From contig OX291553.1 in NCBI GenBank assembly GCA_946406115.1, forward strand, positions 5,833,001-5,897,000: DNA of 64,000 bases. The letters are read 5' to 3'. The notes under the pieces were generated by a model. That model was not told where the DNA came from. It did not search any database and worked only from the letters and a program-made list of their open reading frames with translations. The position numbers were made by a program, and so were the translations under genes. Shown here in pieces: positions 21,132 through 32,170 of this stretch. Position 1 is the first letter of the stretch, and each line of letters begins with the position of its first letter. This DNA comes from Apoda limacodes (taxonomy: Eukaryota > Arthropoda > Insecta > Lepidoptera > Limacodidae).

Positions 21132-22113
21132 TCTGACTCAGAGTTCGAATTCAGTCAAGAAATCCTTGCGGTGGCGCCTACACCTCCGGTGTCTTCTAGA
21201 AAACTCTACACATCCTCAATCGGTGCAAAAGCAGTGAAACCCAAAAACATCGCCTCATCCCGTAAGCGCCTTACATCGGATACGCTTAACGAAAAGACAA
21301 GGTACTTATATAGTTGTGTTTCTATTTTAAAAGTCTTTTGCTAAACTTAATGTAAAATTTGAAATAGGTATACACATACTTTACCTTTTCTGTGGTGTTT
21401 GCTTTGTAGTAGCACGAGCGATGTGACGTGTGTGATGACTCATCGTATCATAACGCGTGCAGGCAAATACATGTTTGATGATCGTATATAATTTGTATAA
21501 TAGATAGTTATCAAAATAGATAATTTTTTAAAATGTTTTTATAATTTGTTATATTAAATTGTTTTATGATAGTACCTATTCATTACCGATTGATAGAATG
21601 TGACCCTTATTACGCAACCATAATTAATGCTATTTTATTTTATTTCTTTTTGCACCACCAAGGTGGCAAACAAGCTTACGTTCCACCTAATCTTAAGTAG
21701 TTACTTCATGTCAATAAGAAGATAACTTTATATGTTGTTTTGTTCCCAGTTCAAAAAAGAAGAACCGAAAAGACCTCTTCACAATTTAAAATTTTGAGAA
21801 AAAAGCATCGAGCAGCAAGAAGACTGTTCACAGTACAACATCCTCTTTTACATCGCGCGTTTCAACAGGTCAGACTCGTCGCGTCGGGAACTTTCAAGGA
21901 GACTTCTTCATCGATTTGAAGATTTACAACACGGGTGACGTTCAGGACGCTCCACCCGAGGAACGTTACAAAAAAACCCCCGCAGCGGTAAAGCTACAGT
22001 GTGAGAGCTCTTCCAATGAATGGGGGGCTATACAGGAATTTCTCGCTATAGCCTTCAACTTGTTTAAGGATAGTGAGCCTACGCATTTTAATAATAAGTT
22101 AAAATTTACCTAA
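21132..22113 (+). pseudogene. Unrecognised two-exon reading frame
   Basis: An open stretch at 21132-21300 is preceded by a pyrimidine-rich 'tttcacag' acceptor and followed by an AAG/GTACTT donor. A second stretch starts after 'gttttgttcccag' at 21751. The phases match (the last codon of exon 1 is completed by the first base of exon 2). The joined frame runs to the stop at 22111-22113 with one in-frame TAA near 21790. The encoded product is Ser/Lys-rich at first, with a more structured C-terminus containing GDFFIDLKIYNTGDV and NEWGAIQEFLAIAF. I do not recognise it. It lies just upstream of, and parallel to, the DNA polymerase relic, so it may belong to the same virus-like element. The intron contains a LINE tail fragment. 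Confidence 0.4.
21641..21700 (-). repeat. LINE 3'-tail fragment
   Basis: The string 'accaaggtggcaaacaagcttacg' and what follows matches, on the minus strand, the 3' tails of the LINE family at 43.6, 51.4 and 57.6 kb. It is preceded by T-rich sequence, as for a poly(A) tail on the minus strand. Only the tail is present. Confidence 0.6.
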
Positions 22114-22253
22114 AAAATATATTAACAATGGCTTTATCTACATTATTTTATTTTTAAACTTACGCATTATACATTAAATATTCATGAGGTTAATATAACT
22201 ATTTCATAACAACTTTTTGATATTTTGGTTTTCGTTAATTCATTAAAAAAAAA

Positions 22254-25200
22254 ATGCCTTTCTGTTCTGTTTGTAGCGTATCTGTCAATAATAAGTCATG
22301 GACTGGTCACGTAAGGAGCAATACGCACAAAAAAAATGATAAAACTCAACGCCATAGCGATGGGGTTGAAATTATTAGCTCGGCGTTTCGTCGACGCATT
22401 ATTTCCTATAGACTAGTGGCTTTTGAACCTATTCCAAATAATTTATCTATGTTTTTAAACTCTCTTCGTAGTAAAATAATGTTACTTTTGAATGAAAACT
22501 TACAAAAACATACCTGTCTAAAGGTAAACTTGGAGTTATTTTCAATTTTTGTTTTGTTTAAAAATAACAAGCAAGAAATTAAGTCCTTCAGTACGTAAAA
22601 CATACAAATATATTATAATTACGATTTGAATAAGTTTTTTTCAAAAGTTTTGATACTTTAACAAAGAAAGTTGAAGAGTTTGAGCAACGTGAAAGCGGTT
22701 GGGCCTTCCTAAGTGCTTCACATTTGGAGGTAAATGTAAACCGTTACCAACCGTTGCGGGGTGGGGAGGGGGAGGGGTCCACATTTATACAACTGCCGAG
22801 AGTCATAAAGAATAAAAAAGCTTGTCTTAACATTCAGAATAACGATGAGTTTTGTTTTTTATGGAGTGTTATGTGTTATGGCAAACCTTTACCCAGCAAA
22901 ATATCATTCTGAAAGAGTAACGTCTTATCCTCATTTTCATGATGTTTTGAACATAGATGGCATGTCTTTTCCCGTTACGTTTACAGATATCCACATTTTT
23001 GAAAAAAATAATCCACAGCTTAAATTCATAATTTTTGGTTTGCAAAACAATAAGACCATAACGGGACCATTGTATAAGTCTGAAAATATAAGTAATAAAA
23101 AAATCATACATTTATAGTTTTTTGAAAATAATGATAAATCGCATTACTGTCTCATTAAGGATTTGTCACGGCTTGTTCGTAAACAAATAACAAACCATCA
23201 CGGGAAACTGTATTTTTGCGACACGTGTTTAGTATTTTTTAAAACACAAATCGAAGTTGATAATCACGTTTGTGGTGGAATAGTGACTATATTACCGGAA
23301 AAGGGTTCAGTAATCAAATTCAAAAATTATTACCGTACACAAAATGTCCCCGTCGTAATTTACGCGGAAACTTTATTGAAACCGTGCTATAAGAAACATC
23401 AGGCACTTCGAATACAGAAACGTTACAACATCAAATTCCAGCAGCGTTTGCTTATCAAATTGTTTGTACAGCGGACCCGAACCATAATCGATATGTGTCT
23501 TACCGCGGCGTTGACTGTATTGAAACATTTATCGATTATCTTTATAGAGACGCGCGGAAATTACCCAAAATTCTATCTCAAAATGTTCCTATTATTTTTA
23601 ATGACAATAATGCAAAAGATTTTAAAAATGCTACCCTTTGCCATATTTGCCAGATTTTTTTATTTGGTGACAAAGTGACAGATCATTGTCATATATCAGG
23701 CCGTTATCGTGGTGCAGCTCATAACTATTGTAATTTACAATACAAAATTCCCAAATTTGTACCGATATTTTTCCACAATCTGGCAGGCTATGACAGCCAT
23801 CTGTTTATCAAAAATCTAGGAGAAGCTCCAGGAGCGATAAAAATCATTCCTAAAACTAAAGAGCTATATCTAAAAAAAAACTATATCTCATTTACTAAAT
23901 TCATTCCAGTTTCCGATGAAGAATTCATTCAGCTACGATTTGTATATTCTTATAAATTTTTAGGCACCAGTTTAGAAAAGTTGGCTAAAACTTTAAAAAA
24001 AGAACATTTTATACATCTTCGTAGATGTTTTTTTAAATCCAACTCAATTCGATTTAGTTACACGTAAAGGAGTTTATCCTTACGAATATATGGATAAATG
24101 GGATCGTTACAATGAACAGAAACTTCCTAAAAAAGAATGTTTTTACAGTTCTCTTACTAATGAAACTATTTCGGATGAAGATTACGAACACGCTCAAACA
24201 GTTTGGCGCGCATTTGATATTTTAAATCTCGGTCAGTACACTGATTTATATTTGCAAATTGATGTGCTTTTGCTGACGGATATTTTCGAAAATTTTAGGC
24301 AAACATGCAAACGTCACTATCTTCTCGATCCAGCATATTACTTAACAGCAAGTAGCTTATTATGGATAGCATGCTTTTTAAAACAGGTGTCGAGCTTGAA
24401 CTCATTGGAGATTTAGAAATAATTAGAATGATTCAAGCCGGTATAAGGGGCGGTGTTTGTATGTGTTCGCACAGATATACAGAAGCTAACAATAAACACG
24501 TTTTACACTATGATCCTTTGTTAACTGACTCATATATAGTCTACATAGATTGTAATAATCCTTATGGATACAGCATGTGCCAAGCTTTGCCTTTTTCAAA
24601 TTTTCGTTTTTTGAGTCAATCTGAAATAGATAATTTTAATGTTAACAATGTATCAAATGATGCTGATTACGGGTTTATACTCGAAGTCGATTTGATTTAT
24701 CCTAAGGAATTGCATGGAAAACATAACGAGTTACCGTTTTGTCCAGAAAAAAGTATTCCTCCCGGAGGGAAAACTTCTAAACTTATTCCGAATTTATTCG
24801 ACAAATATTATTACGTAATTCACGATGTGAATTTCGAAAACTTGTATAAAACACGGTTTAATCCTTAAAAAAGTGCATCGCGTTATTACGTTTAGGCAGA
24901 GCTCTTACCTAAAACAATACATCGATCTAAATACAAGTTTAAGACAAAACGCAAAATCGGAATTTGAACAAGACTTTTTTAAATTGTTAAACAATAGTAT
25001 CTTTGGTAAAACATTAGAAAACAACGAGCGAAGGGTTAAGGTACAGTTAGTGAATCAATGGTCTGACACCCAAAATAAAACTAAAAAGAAAAATAGCGCA
25101 GACAAATTAATAGCAAGTCCGAGTTTTCACAGTCTTTACTGAAAATTTGGTTGCTATACAAACCAAGCCTGAACAGATAATTTTAGATAAGCCTCTATAC

Positions 25201-25645
25201 ATAGGGTTTACCGTGCTCGAGCTATCTAAAGCTCACATGTACGATTTTCATTACTCTATTGTTCAACCATTTTATGGTAAACGCGTACGCATGTGCTATA
25301 CTGATACAGACAGTTTCATATATTACATAAAAACACCTGACTTTTATAAAGACGTAAAAAAACATTTTATACAGTACTTCGATACTAGCAATTATGGTTT
25401 ACAAAATAACTATGACTTGCCACTAATTAATAAAAAAGTTCCAGGTCTTTTTAAAGACGAAATGGGAGGGGATATTATTACAAAGTTTGTAGGCCTACGT
25501 TCTAAATTGTTAAAGGTGTAAAGACATGTGTTGTACGAAATTCAAGTTTTTCAAATTATAGAAAAACATTGTTTAAAGGCGATGCCATAAAAAATAAAAT
25601 ATTTTATTCAAATAATGAGTTCGCCTTTTTTGCCGGTTAGAAATT
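22254..25645 (+). pseudogene. Protein-primed DNA polymerase B (Polinton/adintovirus-type)
   Basis: Decayed copy of a large viral or transposon family B DNA polymerase, spread over about nine plus-strand frames in the correct order. The start at 22254 encodes a zinc finger (CSVCSVSVNNKSWTGHVRSNTH). Further on come ESGWAFLSASHLEVNVN, the zinc-binding VTDHCHISGRYRGAAH near 23680 and FFHNLAGYDSHLFI near 23770 (3'-5' exonuclease region). Polymerase motif A is YIDCNNPYGYSM near 24540, motif B KLLNNSIFGKTLEN near 24980 and motif C YTDTDS at 25297-25314. The catalytic aspartates are still present, but multiple frameshifts and stops break the gene. Such polymerases replicate linear genomes with protein-primed ends. 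No capsid, ATPase, integrase or terminal repeat was found nearby. Confidence 0.85.
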
Positions 25646-26500
25646 TTTGGTTGAAAGAAATCTCAATCACCTCAGTAGGAAGGATTATATTGATGGACCT
25701 TGTTTCTACGGTTTTTTCAGCTAGGTAAAGATAAATCTTTTATAAAAGTAAAAGTGGGAACTAAGGTATACCAGCCATAATAATTATATAGCCCACTAAA
25801 GAACTAGGTCTGCCAAGAGATATAGTAATTACTATGTGTAATCCATGTCTATCCTTAGCAGCGTTAGTAGGGTTTTACTATTTTGACTGGTTAGCTAGTG
25901 TAGGTGAGCGCTAATGTACATTGTAAGGGGGTGCCCCTTAAACCTACTTTCAGGTCGCAAGTCCTGAACGCTAGCTACCTGTTTCCCACTCTACAAATTG
26001 AATGGATTTAGCATTCGTATGGATTTTACTTTCAAATGTAGAAGTAGCATCAATTAGGGTTCCTTTTTGTAGGGATGACGGAAAATCATATAACTCATTA
26101 GTACTTGTGTCCCTTTAGTTCTAATATTCGCGTATTTGCTTTGTTTAGGTGGTTTTGTATTGACTTTAGAAATGGTGAAAAATTCAAAGTGGACATTATT
26201 TATGATCGTAGATTTAGCTATATTTAATTCTTGATTATTTTCTTTTACGCTTATTTGTATACTATTGTTTGCTATATTACTCTGACGTACCTCTAAAACA
26301 ACTGGGTTACTACTTATTTAACACAACGGGTTCGGGTCCTACCACTTTTGACGATCACGATTGGCCTAATAGGATAACTATCTACATCATATTATTAGAT
26401 TCATTTGATTACACTCTGAGTGAGTGTAGATGCTTCAGAAGTTTCTTTAAACAATTTATTATTTTATTCAAATATCCATAGAGCAAGGGGGGGCGTTACA
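25646..26500. other. Region downstream of polB relic
   Basis: No gene recognised. A 70-codon open stretch at 26269-26481 lacks any recognisable motif. This could be decayed 3' sequence of the polymerase-bearing element, but nothing I can see supports that directly. Confidence 0.35.
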
Positions 26501-26940
26501 GGGTGAAAACACCTTTTTCGCGATATCTCGGAAACTATGCGTCTTACAAAAAATTCGTAGACATAATTTGTAGCAAATTGTTTTGCCTACAAATGTGTTC
26601 AGTAACTTTTTGCCCTAAATTAAAAATTTAAGAACTAATGCTCTATAACTTTTTTTTTTATACATTTTACAAAAAACTTACTTCAGACCGATCGTGTAGA
26701 CGATCTTTTGAGGAAAATTTTTCTCTGTTTTTTTTTTTTTAATTTCATTGATTTAAAACGCTGTTACAGCGCTCCAAAGTTGACCGGGTTCGTCAATGCT
26801 CATGAGAATCCGGTCAACACGAAATTTTTAACTTATTTTTGATTTTTTGTTTTTATTGTAAATATTCTTAAAAAATTTTTGTTTAATTCGTACAACTTTA
26901 CATTTTCATTCCTAACTCTTTTCCCCGCCACCTATGAGAT
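26501..26940. repeat. Left terminal inverted repeat
   Basis: Inverted copy of 27705-28150 with scattered substitutions and small indels, including differing A/T runs. This amount of divergence suggests a fairly old insertion. Confidence 0.82.
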
Positions 26941-27027
26941 AGAGTCTGTAGGCTCTTTTTTTTTACGTGACATCCTGAATTAGCTGGTAGTACCGCGCTA
27001 TTCCTGAGTGAGAAAGTCGATTCATCT

Positions 27028-27621
27028 TTGCTCACTCTTGTTGGCGAACTTTTTTTCATAGCTTTATACGGCGGTAATAAAGACGACTCACTAGGCGGCT
27101 TGCGATACAAACGATTTGCCAAAATAGAGACTAAAAATTCATTTAATTTATCATCGCTGCCTCCAACACAAGATGCAGCTCGTTTTCACAGTCTCCGAGT
27201 ATATCACTAGGTCCAGTCGTGGTTTGGAAGATATCAAAATCCTGAAGATTGGGGCTGCAAAAAAAAAGCATGCAAACATTTGGATGCCAATACAAGCTTC
27301 CAAGCCTCCAGCACCCCCCGATCTTATGAAATTAATTTTCTGCAGATGCAAAGGAAACTGTGGAAGCATTTGTGGCTGCAGAAAAGCAGGCCTGTAACGC
27401 TCTACAGTATGCTTCCATAGTTCCAGCGAAACGTGCAGCAACATTATGAAAATGTCAATGTTTATGGAAGAAAAAGAATTCGAAGATGAACTTTCAACTA
27501 TGACTCCAATTTTAACTCCTGTCATTCCTCGAACTTTCACATTTGACGTTGATTTAGAGATTCTGAGCCACAGCCTGGACCATCGAAGAAAAGTAGATTA
27601 CAAGAGCTAGCCAATAAGTGA
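27028..27621 (+). pseudogene. Cysteine-rich protein remnant inside TIR element
   Basis: Plus-strand pieces in different frames: LTLVGELFFIALYGG, SSLPPTQDAARFHSLRVYH, KPPAPPDLMKLIFCRCKGNC followed by GSICGCRKAGL, and a short end encoding PGPSKKSRLQELANK with a stop at about 27621. The CxCxxxCxxxCxC-like pattern after PPAP resembles a short cysteine-rich motif I associate with a repetitive family of uncharacterised insect proteins. The location between long inverted repeats suggests it was encoded by this element. Frameshifts make it non-functional. No transposase catalytic triad is visible. Confidence 0.55.
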
Positions 27622-27704
27622 TTGAAAATATTATAATGTCGAGGATTACCTTATACTGGGAATACCAAGTAAAAAATAACGCGACTACAAACTATACCTC
27701 GTAG

Positions 27705-28150
27705 GTGGCGGGAAAAAGAGTTAGGAATGAATAATTAAAGTTGTACGAATGTTACAAAAAAATTTTAAGAATATATTTACAATAAAAAAAAATTAAAAAT
27801 TTCGTTTTGACCAGATTCTCATGAGCATTGACGAACCCGGTCAACTTTGGAGTGCTGTAACAGCTTTTAAATCAATGAAATTAAAAAAAATACAGAGAAA
27901 AATTTTCCTCAAAAGATCGTGTACAAGAAGTGGTATGAAGTAAGTTTTTTGTAAAATGTATAAAAAAAAAGTTATTTATATATAAAGTTTTGAAAAAAAT
28001 TTCTCACTTTTTTGCGCGTTACTTCTATAATTTTTAATTTAGGGCAAAAAGTTACTGAACATATAACAATTTGCTACAAATTATGCCTTTACGAATTTTT
28101 TGTAAAACGCATAGTTTCGGAGATATCGCGAAAAAAGTGTTTTCACCCCT
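27705..28150. repeat. Right terminal inverted repeat
   Basis: Inverted partner of 26501-26940; see that arm for shared landmarks. It carries an extra short segment around 27980-28020 that is different in the left arm. Confidence 0.82.
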
Positions 28151-28450
28151 TTTCCCAAGATGGTGGCCGGATGACAAGGGTGGCGATCCCTCAAACTTGA
28201 GGTTAACCTTCTATTGACCCCCCACACATGTCTCAAAAATAAAATTGGGTCCTCTAACAAATGCAATATTCGGTCCTTAAATTGTAACATTTCAATGGAC
28301 TATAAGTAGATCAATGATATTTACTTACAAAACTAAAACTAATATGGGTGCTAATATAAAACCGTTTAAGGTACGGTAATCTTATTATTGTGTGTAAATG
28401 TGTGACTAATTTTCACGTAAGTAAATATGTAATTAATGTTCAACTTTTCA

Positions 28451-28850
28451 GTAACGGTTTTTCTATTTACCCTACGGCTCTGTGCTGGTACTACTACCTT
28501 GGCGAAGGCTGTCCTTCTCAATCGCTCTCTTGGCTGTTGTGCGTCCTCTCTTGAGTGGCGTCCGCACTGAGGAGGAATCTGGGAGTCTCTCTATACTCCA
28601 AATCCTCGGCCTGAACGTCAGCAGAGTCTCGGCCTGAGCAACACTGCTCACCTAGACTATGGACGAGCATCAGCTTACCCGCGGCCTAAGCAACACTGCT
28701 CACCATAGCACCGTGCCTACTCAGCAAGGCCCTGCGCTCCTTACACACCACACGTCCTCAGGTTCCTTAAAAGTCAGTCCCGTCCGCGTAAACCTACTAT
28801 ATGGCGGCGGATACGTACTATAGATGTGGACGTCGTGGAAGATATCATCG
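28451..28850. other. GC-richer patch with repeated small hairpin
   Basis: This stands out from the surrounding AT-rich DNA. 'ggcct(g/a)a(g)caacactgctcacc' occurs twice (near 28633 and 28683), each time forming a small GAGCA/TGCTC-type hairpin. No reading frame of note. Could be part of an unrecognised retroelement promoter or SINE. Confidence 0.35.
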
Positions 28851-29153
28851 ATCGGACTTTAGGCCGCAGAATTTAAATGTACTTTCTGTCCTAATATATT
28901 TGCAAACCTTCTATCTCAAAATATGTGTAGGCAGGCTGACGGTTTTCTGTCTTACTGTATAGATAGGTAGTTTCTAATATTGTAAAAAACATAGCTCTAA
29001 TTTCTATATATTAAGGTTTACGAATCACCTTTATTAGGTTCTACTACTAACCACTATTGTTAATATAACTTCAAACGACTATACATTATAACTTTCCTTG
29101 ACCTTAAAAAGTGATTTCTTTACTTTCTACCTGAACCTTTCCCTCTTGAGCAC

Positions 29154-29411
29154 CTAGCCGGTGCATCGGTAATAAAATCGTTTTGTTATAAAGTTTATAT
29201 ATTTATTTATTTCAATTGCCTCTTTAACTAGTCTAGGCACATAGTGGCGTTCTGTCGACAGTATTTGTAGATTGTGAAATTCGATCCGATGGTTAGGGCC
29301 CGACTTCAGTAAATGTTCAGCAATGGCCGACTTTTGTTGCGTAGCGGATAAAGGTAATGCGACCGCTGTGATGAACGTAACCGCACGGTAAAAAAGAATT
29401 AGTAGAGCCAA
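29154..29411 (-). pseudogene. Penelope-like element 3' fragment
   Basis: The minus-strand frame encodes SAIAEHLLKSGPNHRIEFHNLQ followed by RHYVPRLVKEAIEI. This is the conserved C-terminal tail after the GIY-YIG endonuclease of Penelope-like retroelements. The same tail occurs in the opposite orientation at 33000-33150. The GIY-YIG core and reverse transcriptase are missing here. Confidence 0.75.
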
Positions 29412-30065
29412 GAGAATATCGTTTCATATATGCACCAACGAATATTTACTTCATCTAAGATATTATTTCTCTTAAATATTTAAAATAATATGAAGTTAAC
29501 ACAAGATCAAATTTCTTTGAACCAGTAAATAAAACTCTATCAGTTTCAAACAATATTTAATTCATTGAAGAAAAATTTGCTTCTTTATTTGAAACACTTA
29601 GTTTTCTTGGGCGTAGAACTTCGTGCGTTATTGCACGGAAGAAATGTCTAGTTCACACAAGAGAATAGTGCTCTTAACTTGACTACATCAGCTCTTAAAT
29701 TAATAACATTATATTTTAGTTTAAAACAAAAAATGTTTCAGTCCAAAATGACATAGTTGTCCGTCAAGATTAAATAAAGTTTTTTAAAAAGCCCTACGCC
29801 TCTTTTCTGGAGGCTTGGGCCATATAGAGTCAGTTTACCGCACTGACTTAGTGTGTGTCTTAGCGGACGTTTGCAGAGCGCGTGCCCTACTGCAGAGGCA
29901 CAGGCCTCTTTTCTGGAGGCTTGGGCCATATAGTCAGTCTACCGCACTGCCTTTATTTGGACTTTGTCGAGCTTAGTAGCTATTCTCGCCTTTAGCTGAT
30001 TATACAGCGTTATGTTTAATTATAATTGTTATGAATATTTAACGATCCTTCTTAAACATGGAAGG
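29412..30065. other. Intergenic with a 117-bp direct repeat
   Basis: Within mostly AT-rich sequence, the segment 'gcctcttttctggaggcttgggccatatag' plus 'taccgcactg' occurs twice (about 29789 and 29906), roughly 117 bases apart. A relative occurs near 19795. No gene supported. Confidence 0.55.
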
Positions 30066-30071
30066 AAGAAA

Positions 30072-30165
30072 AAGCGGTCACCCATCCAAGTACTGACCAC
30101 GGTCGACGTTGCTTAACTTCGCTTATCGTTTCAGATAGACGAATGCGACTGGGCCACGAGCTTTT
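30072..30165 (-). ncRNA. 5S rRNA-like fragment
   Basis: The minus strand reads GAAGTTAAGCAACGTCG, then GTCAGTACTTGGATGGGTGACCG. This matches the middle and internal-promoter region of a 5S rRNA gene. Flanking parts do not fit a complete 5S gene: the 5' third differs and the 3' arm ends early in a run of T. It is probably a 5S pseudogene or the head of a 5S-derived SINE rather than a functional rRNA gene. Confidence 0.65.
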
Positions 30166-31029
30166 CAATTCTCAGAAAATAATTAACTTTAGGTTTCTCG
30201 CATAAACTGATACTAATTTGACGCACAAAACCCTACAATAAACAATTATTTAAAATTAAAAGCTAACACGAAATCCTATGAAAGACAGTGATGAGGTTCA
30301 TTCAATTAAAAAAATACAGGTATTTACTTAAACGAAAAGAAAATTCGTTCAAAGCGATACCAGCTGATAAATTTCAACGAAAATGTTTAATATTTTAAAG
30401 CAGGTATTTTATTTGTTTCGACTTAAACAAGAGTTTCAGCTTAAAATATCAGATTTTGAGTCAAGAATCTAACAAATTCTGTTAAAATTATTATTTTCTC
30501 TAATTCAAAACAATATTATCTTAACTGAACATTTCACTGGCTTTGATTTAAGATACAATTATTTTCATCGAAAGATATAGTTTTTAATAAGTGAGATTTA
30601 AGAAAACCATGATTTTGGCGCAAAATAAATTATATCAAAGCAAAATTATTTTTTGTTTCAAACGAAGAAAAATAAAATGTTGCATATAAAAATGTATTTA
30701 TTTTATACAAGAACATTAACTGTTTTAGGGTTATTAATTTAAGTTTGGTTGATCTAAAACGTACTTTTATTTGGTTAAAAAAAAATTTGTTCATACGAAA
30801 AGAAGTTTATCAATTTCGATTGATAAAATGATTCTTTTTCTGTGAATTAATATTGCCTTCTGTGAACAAAATATGTCCAAAATAGTTGGATTTCTTGACT
30901 GAATGCATATTATTTTGGTGGAATAGAACTTGGAAACTCTTTTTTGTCCGTGGCGAGTATGAGGAAAAGATTGGTTCTCTGCATTCTGACACAGCCACTT
31001 ACAAAAAAGTCACATACAACCCTAGTGCA
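30166..31029. other. AT-rich intergenic, no gene seen
   Basis: No reading frame with recognisable features and no clear repeat structure. An open stretch at 30810-30998 appears to be chance. Confidence 0.4.
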
Positions 31030-31204
31030 AGAGTGTAACGTCGGACACACCAATTAATCAAGGAATGTTGAAATTTGCTGTCAGATGATGTTTTTAATTA
31101 CCTACTTAGACCAAAAACTTCAAAGACTCCCAAAATATTCAAATTTCAATTCAAAGTTCATAAAAAGGATGCTCCTCTACGACCAATCATTCCCAATTCG
31201 ACTT

Positions 31205-32170
31205 TCGTGTTGAGCGGTCGTGTCCTAGAGTGTCAAGTGCTCTCATTGTGCTCCGTGTAGTGGTGACTCAGCTGGTGCGCATTCCTGTGTGGTGTTTTAC
31301 CTCAGCGCTGACTACCTGGAATTGTTGTTGTGTGTATTGGCTGGGAAATCGGTTCTCGGCCCGCTGTGAGTGTACTTTCGCGCTTTTTATCGAAGCGATA
31401 CTGTGTGTTTTTGTGTGTGAGTGTGTGTTCTCGTAGTCGCGGAACAACTACGCATAGTGGTGTCTCTTTGACTGACGCTGGTTCGACCGGCTTGAGCCTT
31501 GCTTTGGGTGGATCGCTAGTGTAGTATTTTCGCCTCAGCGATTCGCCACTCCGCGCATTCTCGCGCTTGAAGTATTGATTGCGTCTAGTTTGTAAGAAAT
31601 CCAGTTCCGAGTGCTCAAGGGCTGGTGGGTGAGATCGTATAGTTTTTTTCAGAGTTGCGGTCTACCTAAACGTTTCTGTATTAAAAACGTCTCGTTGCTC
31701 GGGGGGAAACCTAACGGTGACAACGTAACCCCAGCCGTAGGAGTAGGTGTTAGGTACACACCAAGCAATCCGTAGCACTGCGGGGCGCTTGGCCAAGTTT
31801 AGGTATTCTTGCTCCTCGCCAGTAATGGTGGGGAGCCACTAGGTACACACCAACTACAACTCGACCACTCCCGCGATGGCCGAGCAACTTAACGGCTTGT
31901 CCCCGGACCAGCTAGGGACAATCGTGAAAGATCTTGTTCGCGATCGCCCAGAGCTGGCTCAAGCCATCATCAAGGTTGTGGGGTCTGCCCTCACTGCGTC
32001 CAGCACTACCGCGCCGCGCCCATCCGTCTCATCGCGTTCGCCTCCGCGTTCCCCCTCTCGCTCACGCACTCGCTCCCGCTCTCCCTGCACGCGCTCTCTA
32101 TGCCGCGTCCCGCTCTCCCGCGACCCGCAACTCGCTGGCCGCAATCTTCGGGACCCCGTGCCCACTCGTA
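31205..32170 (+). mobile_element. GC-rich insert with 5'UTR-like leader and RS-rich ORF
   Basis: Sequence unlike the Penelope-like element on either side. About 670 bases of GC-rich, non-coding leader with several 'gtaggtgttaggtacacacc'-type strings precede an ATG at 31876 in good context (gcgATGG). The frame encodes an N-terminal helical segment (LSPDQLGTIVKDLVRDRP) and then a Ser/Arg-rich stretch (SRSPPRSPSRSRTRSRSP). It runs without a stop into the RT frame, giving a fortuitous 227-codon fusion. It resembles the 5' end of a LINE (promoter plus start of ORF1) or a captured gene 5' end; I do not recognise the family. Confidence 0.45.

Larger units (their letters stand above)
26501..28150. 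mobile_element. DNA element with ~440-bp terminal inverted repeats
   Basis: Left arm (26501-26940) and right arm (27705-28150) are inverted copies along their whole length. Shared landmarks from outside to inside: 'gggtgaaaacac', 'cgcgatatctc', 'aactatgcgt', 'agtaactttttgccctaaatt', 'gaggaaaatttttctctg', 'gacgaacccggtcaac' (in one sense) and 'taggtggcggg'. The 760-base middle holds a cysteine-rich coding remnant. Exact termini and target duplication are not clear: beyond the arms the left side is G-rich and the right side reads 'ttttcccaagatggtggcc'. Class unknown; not a recognised Tc1, piggyBac or hAT pattern. Confidence 0.82.
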
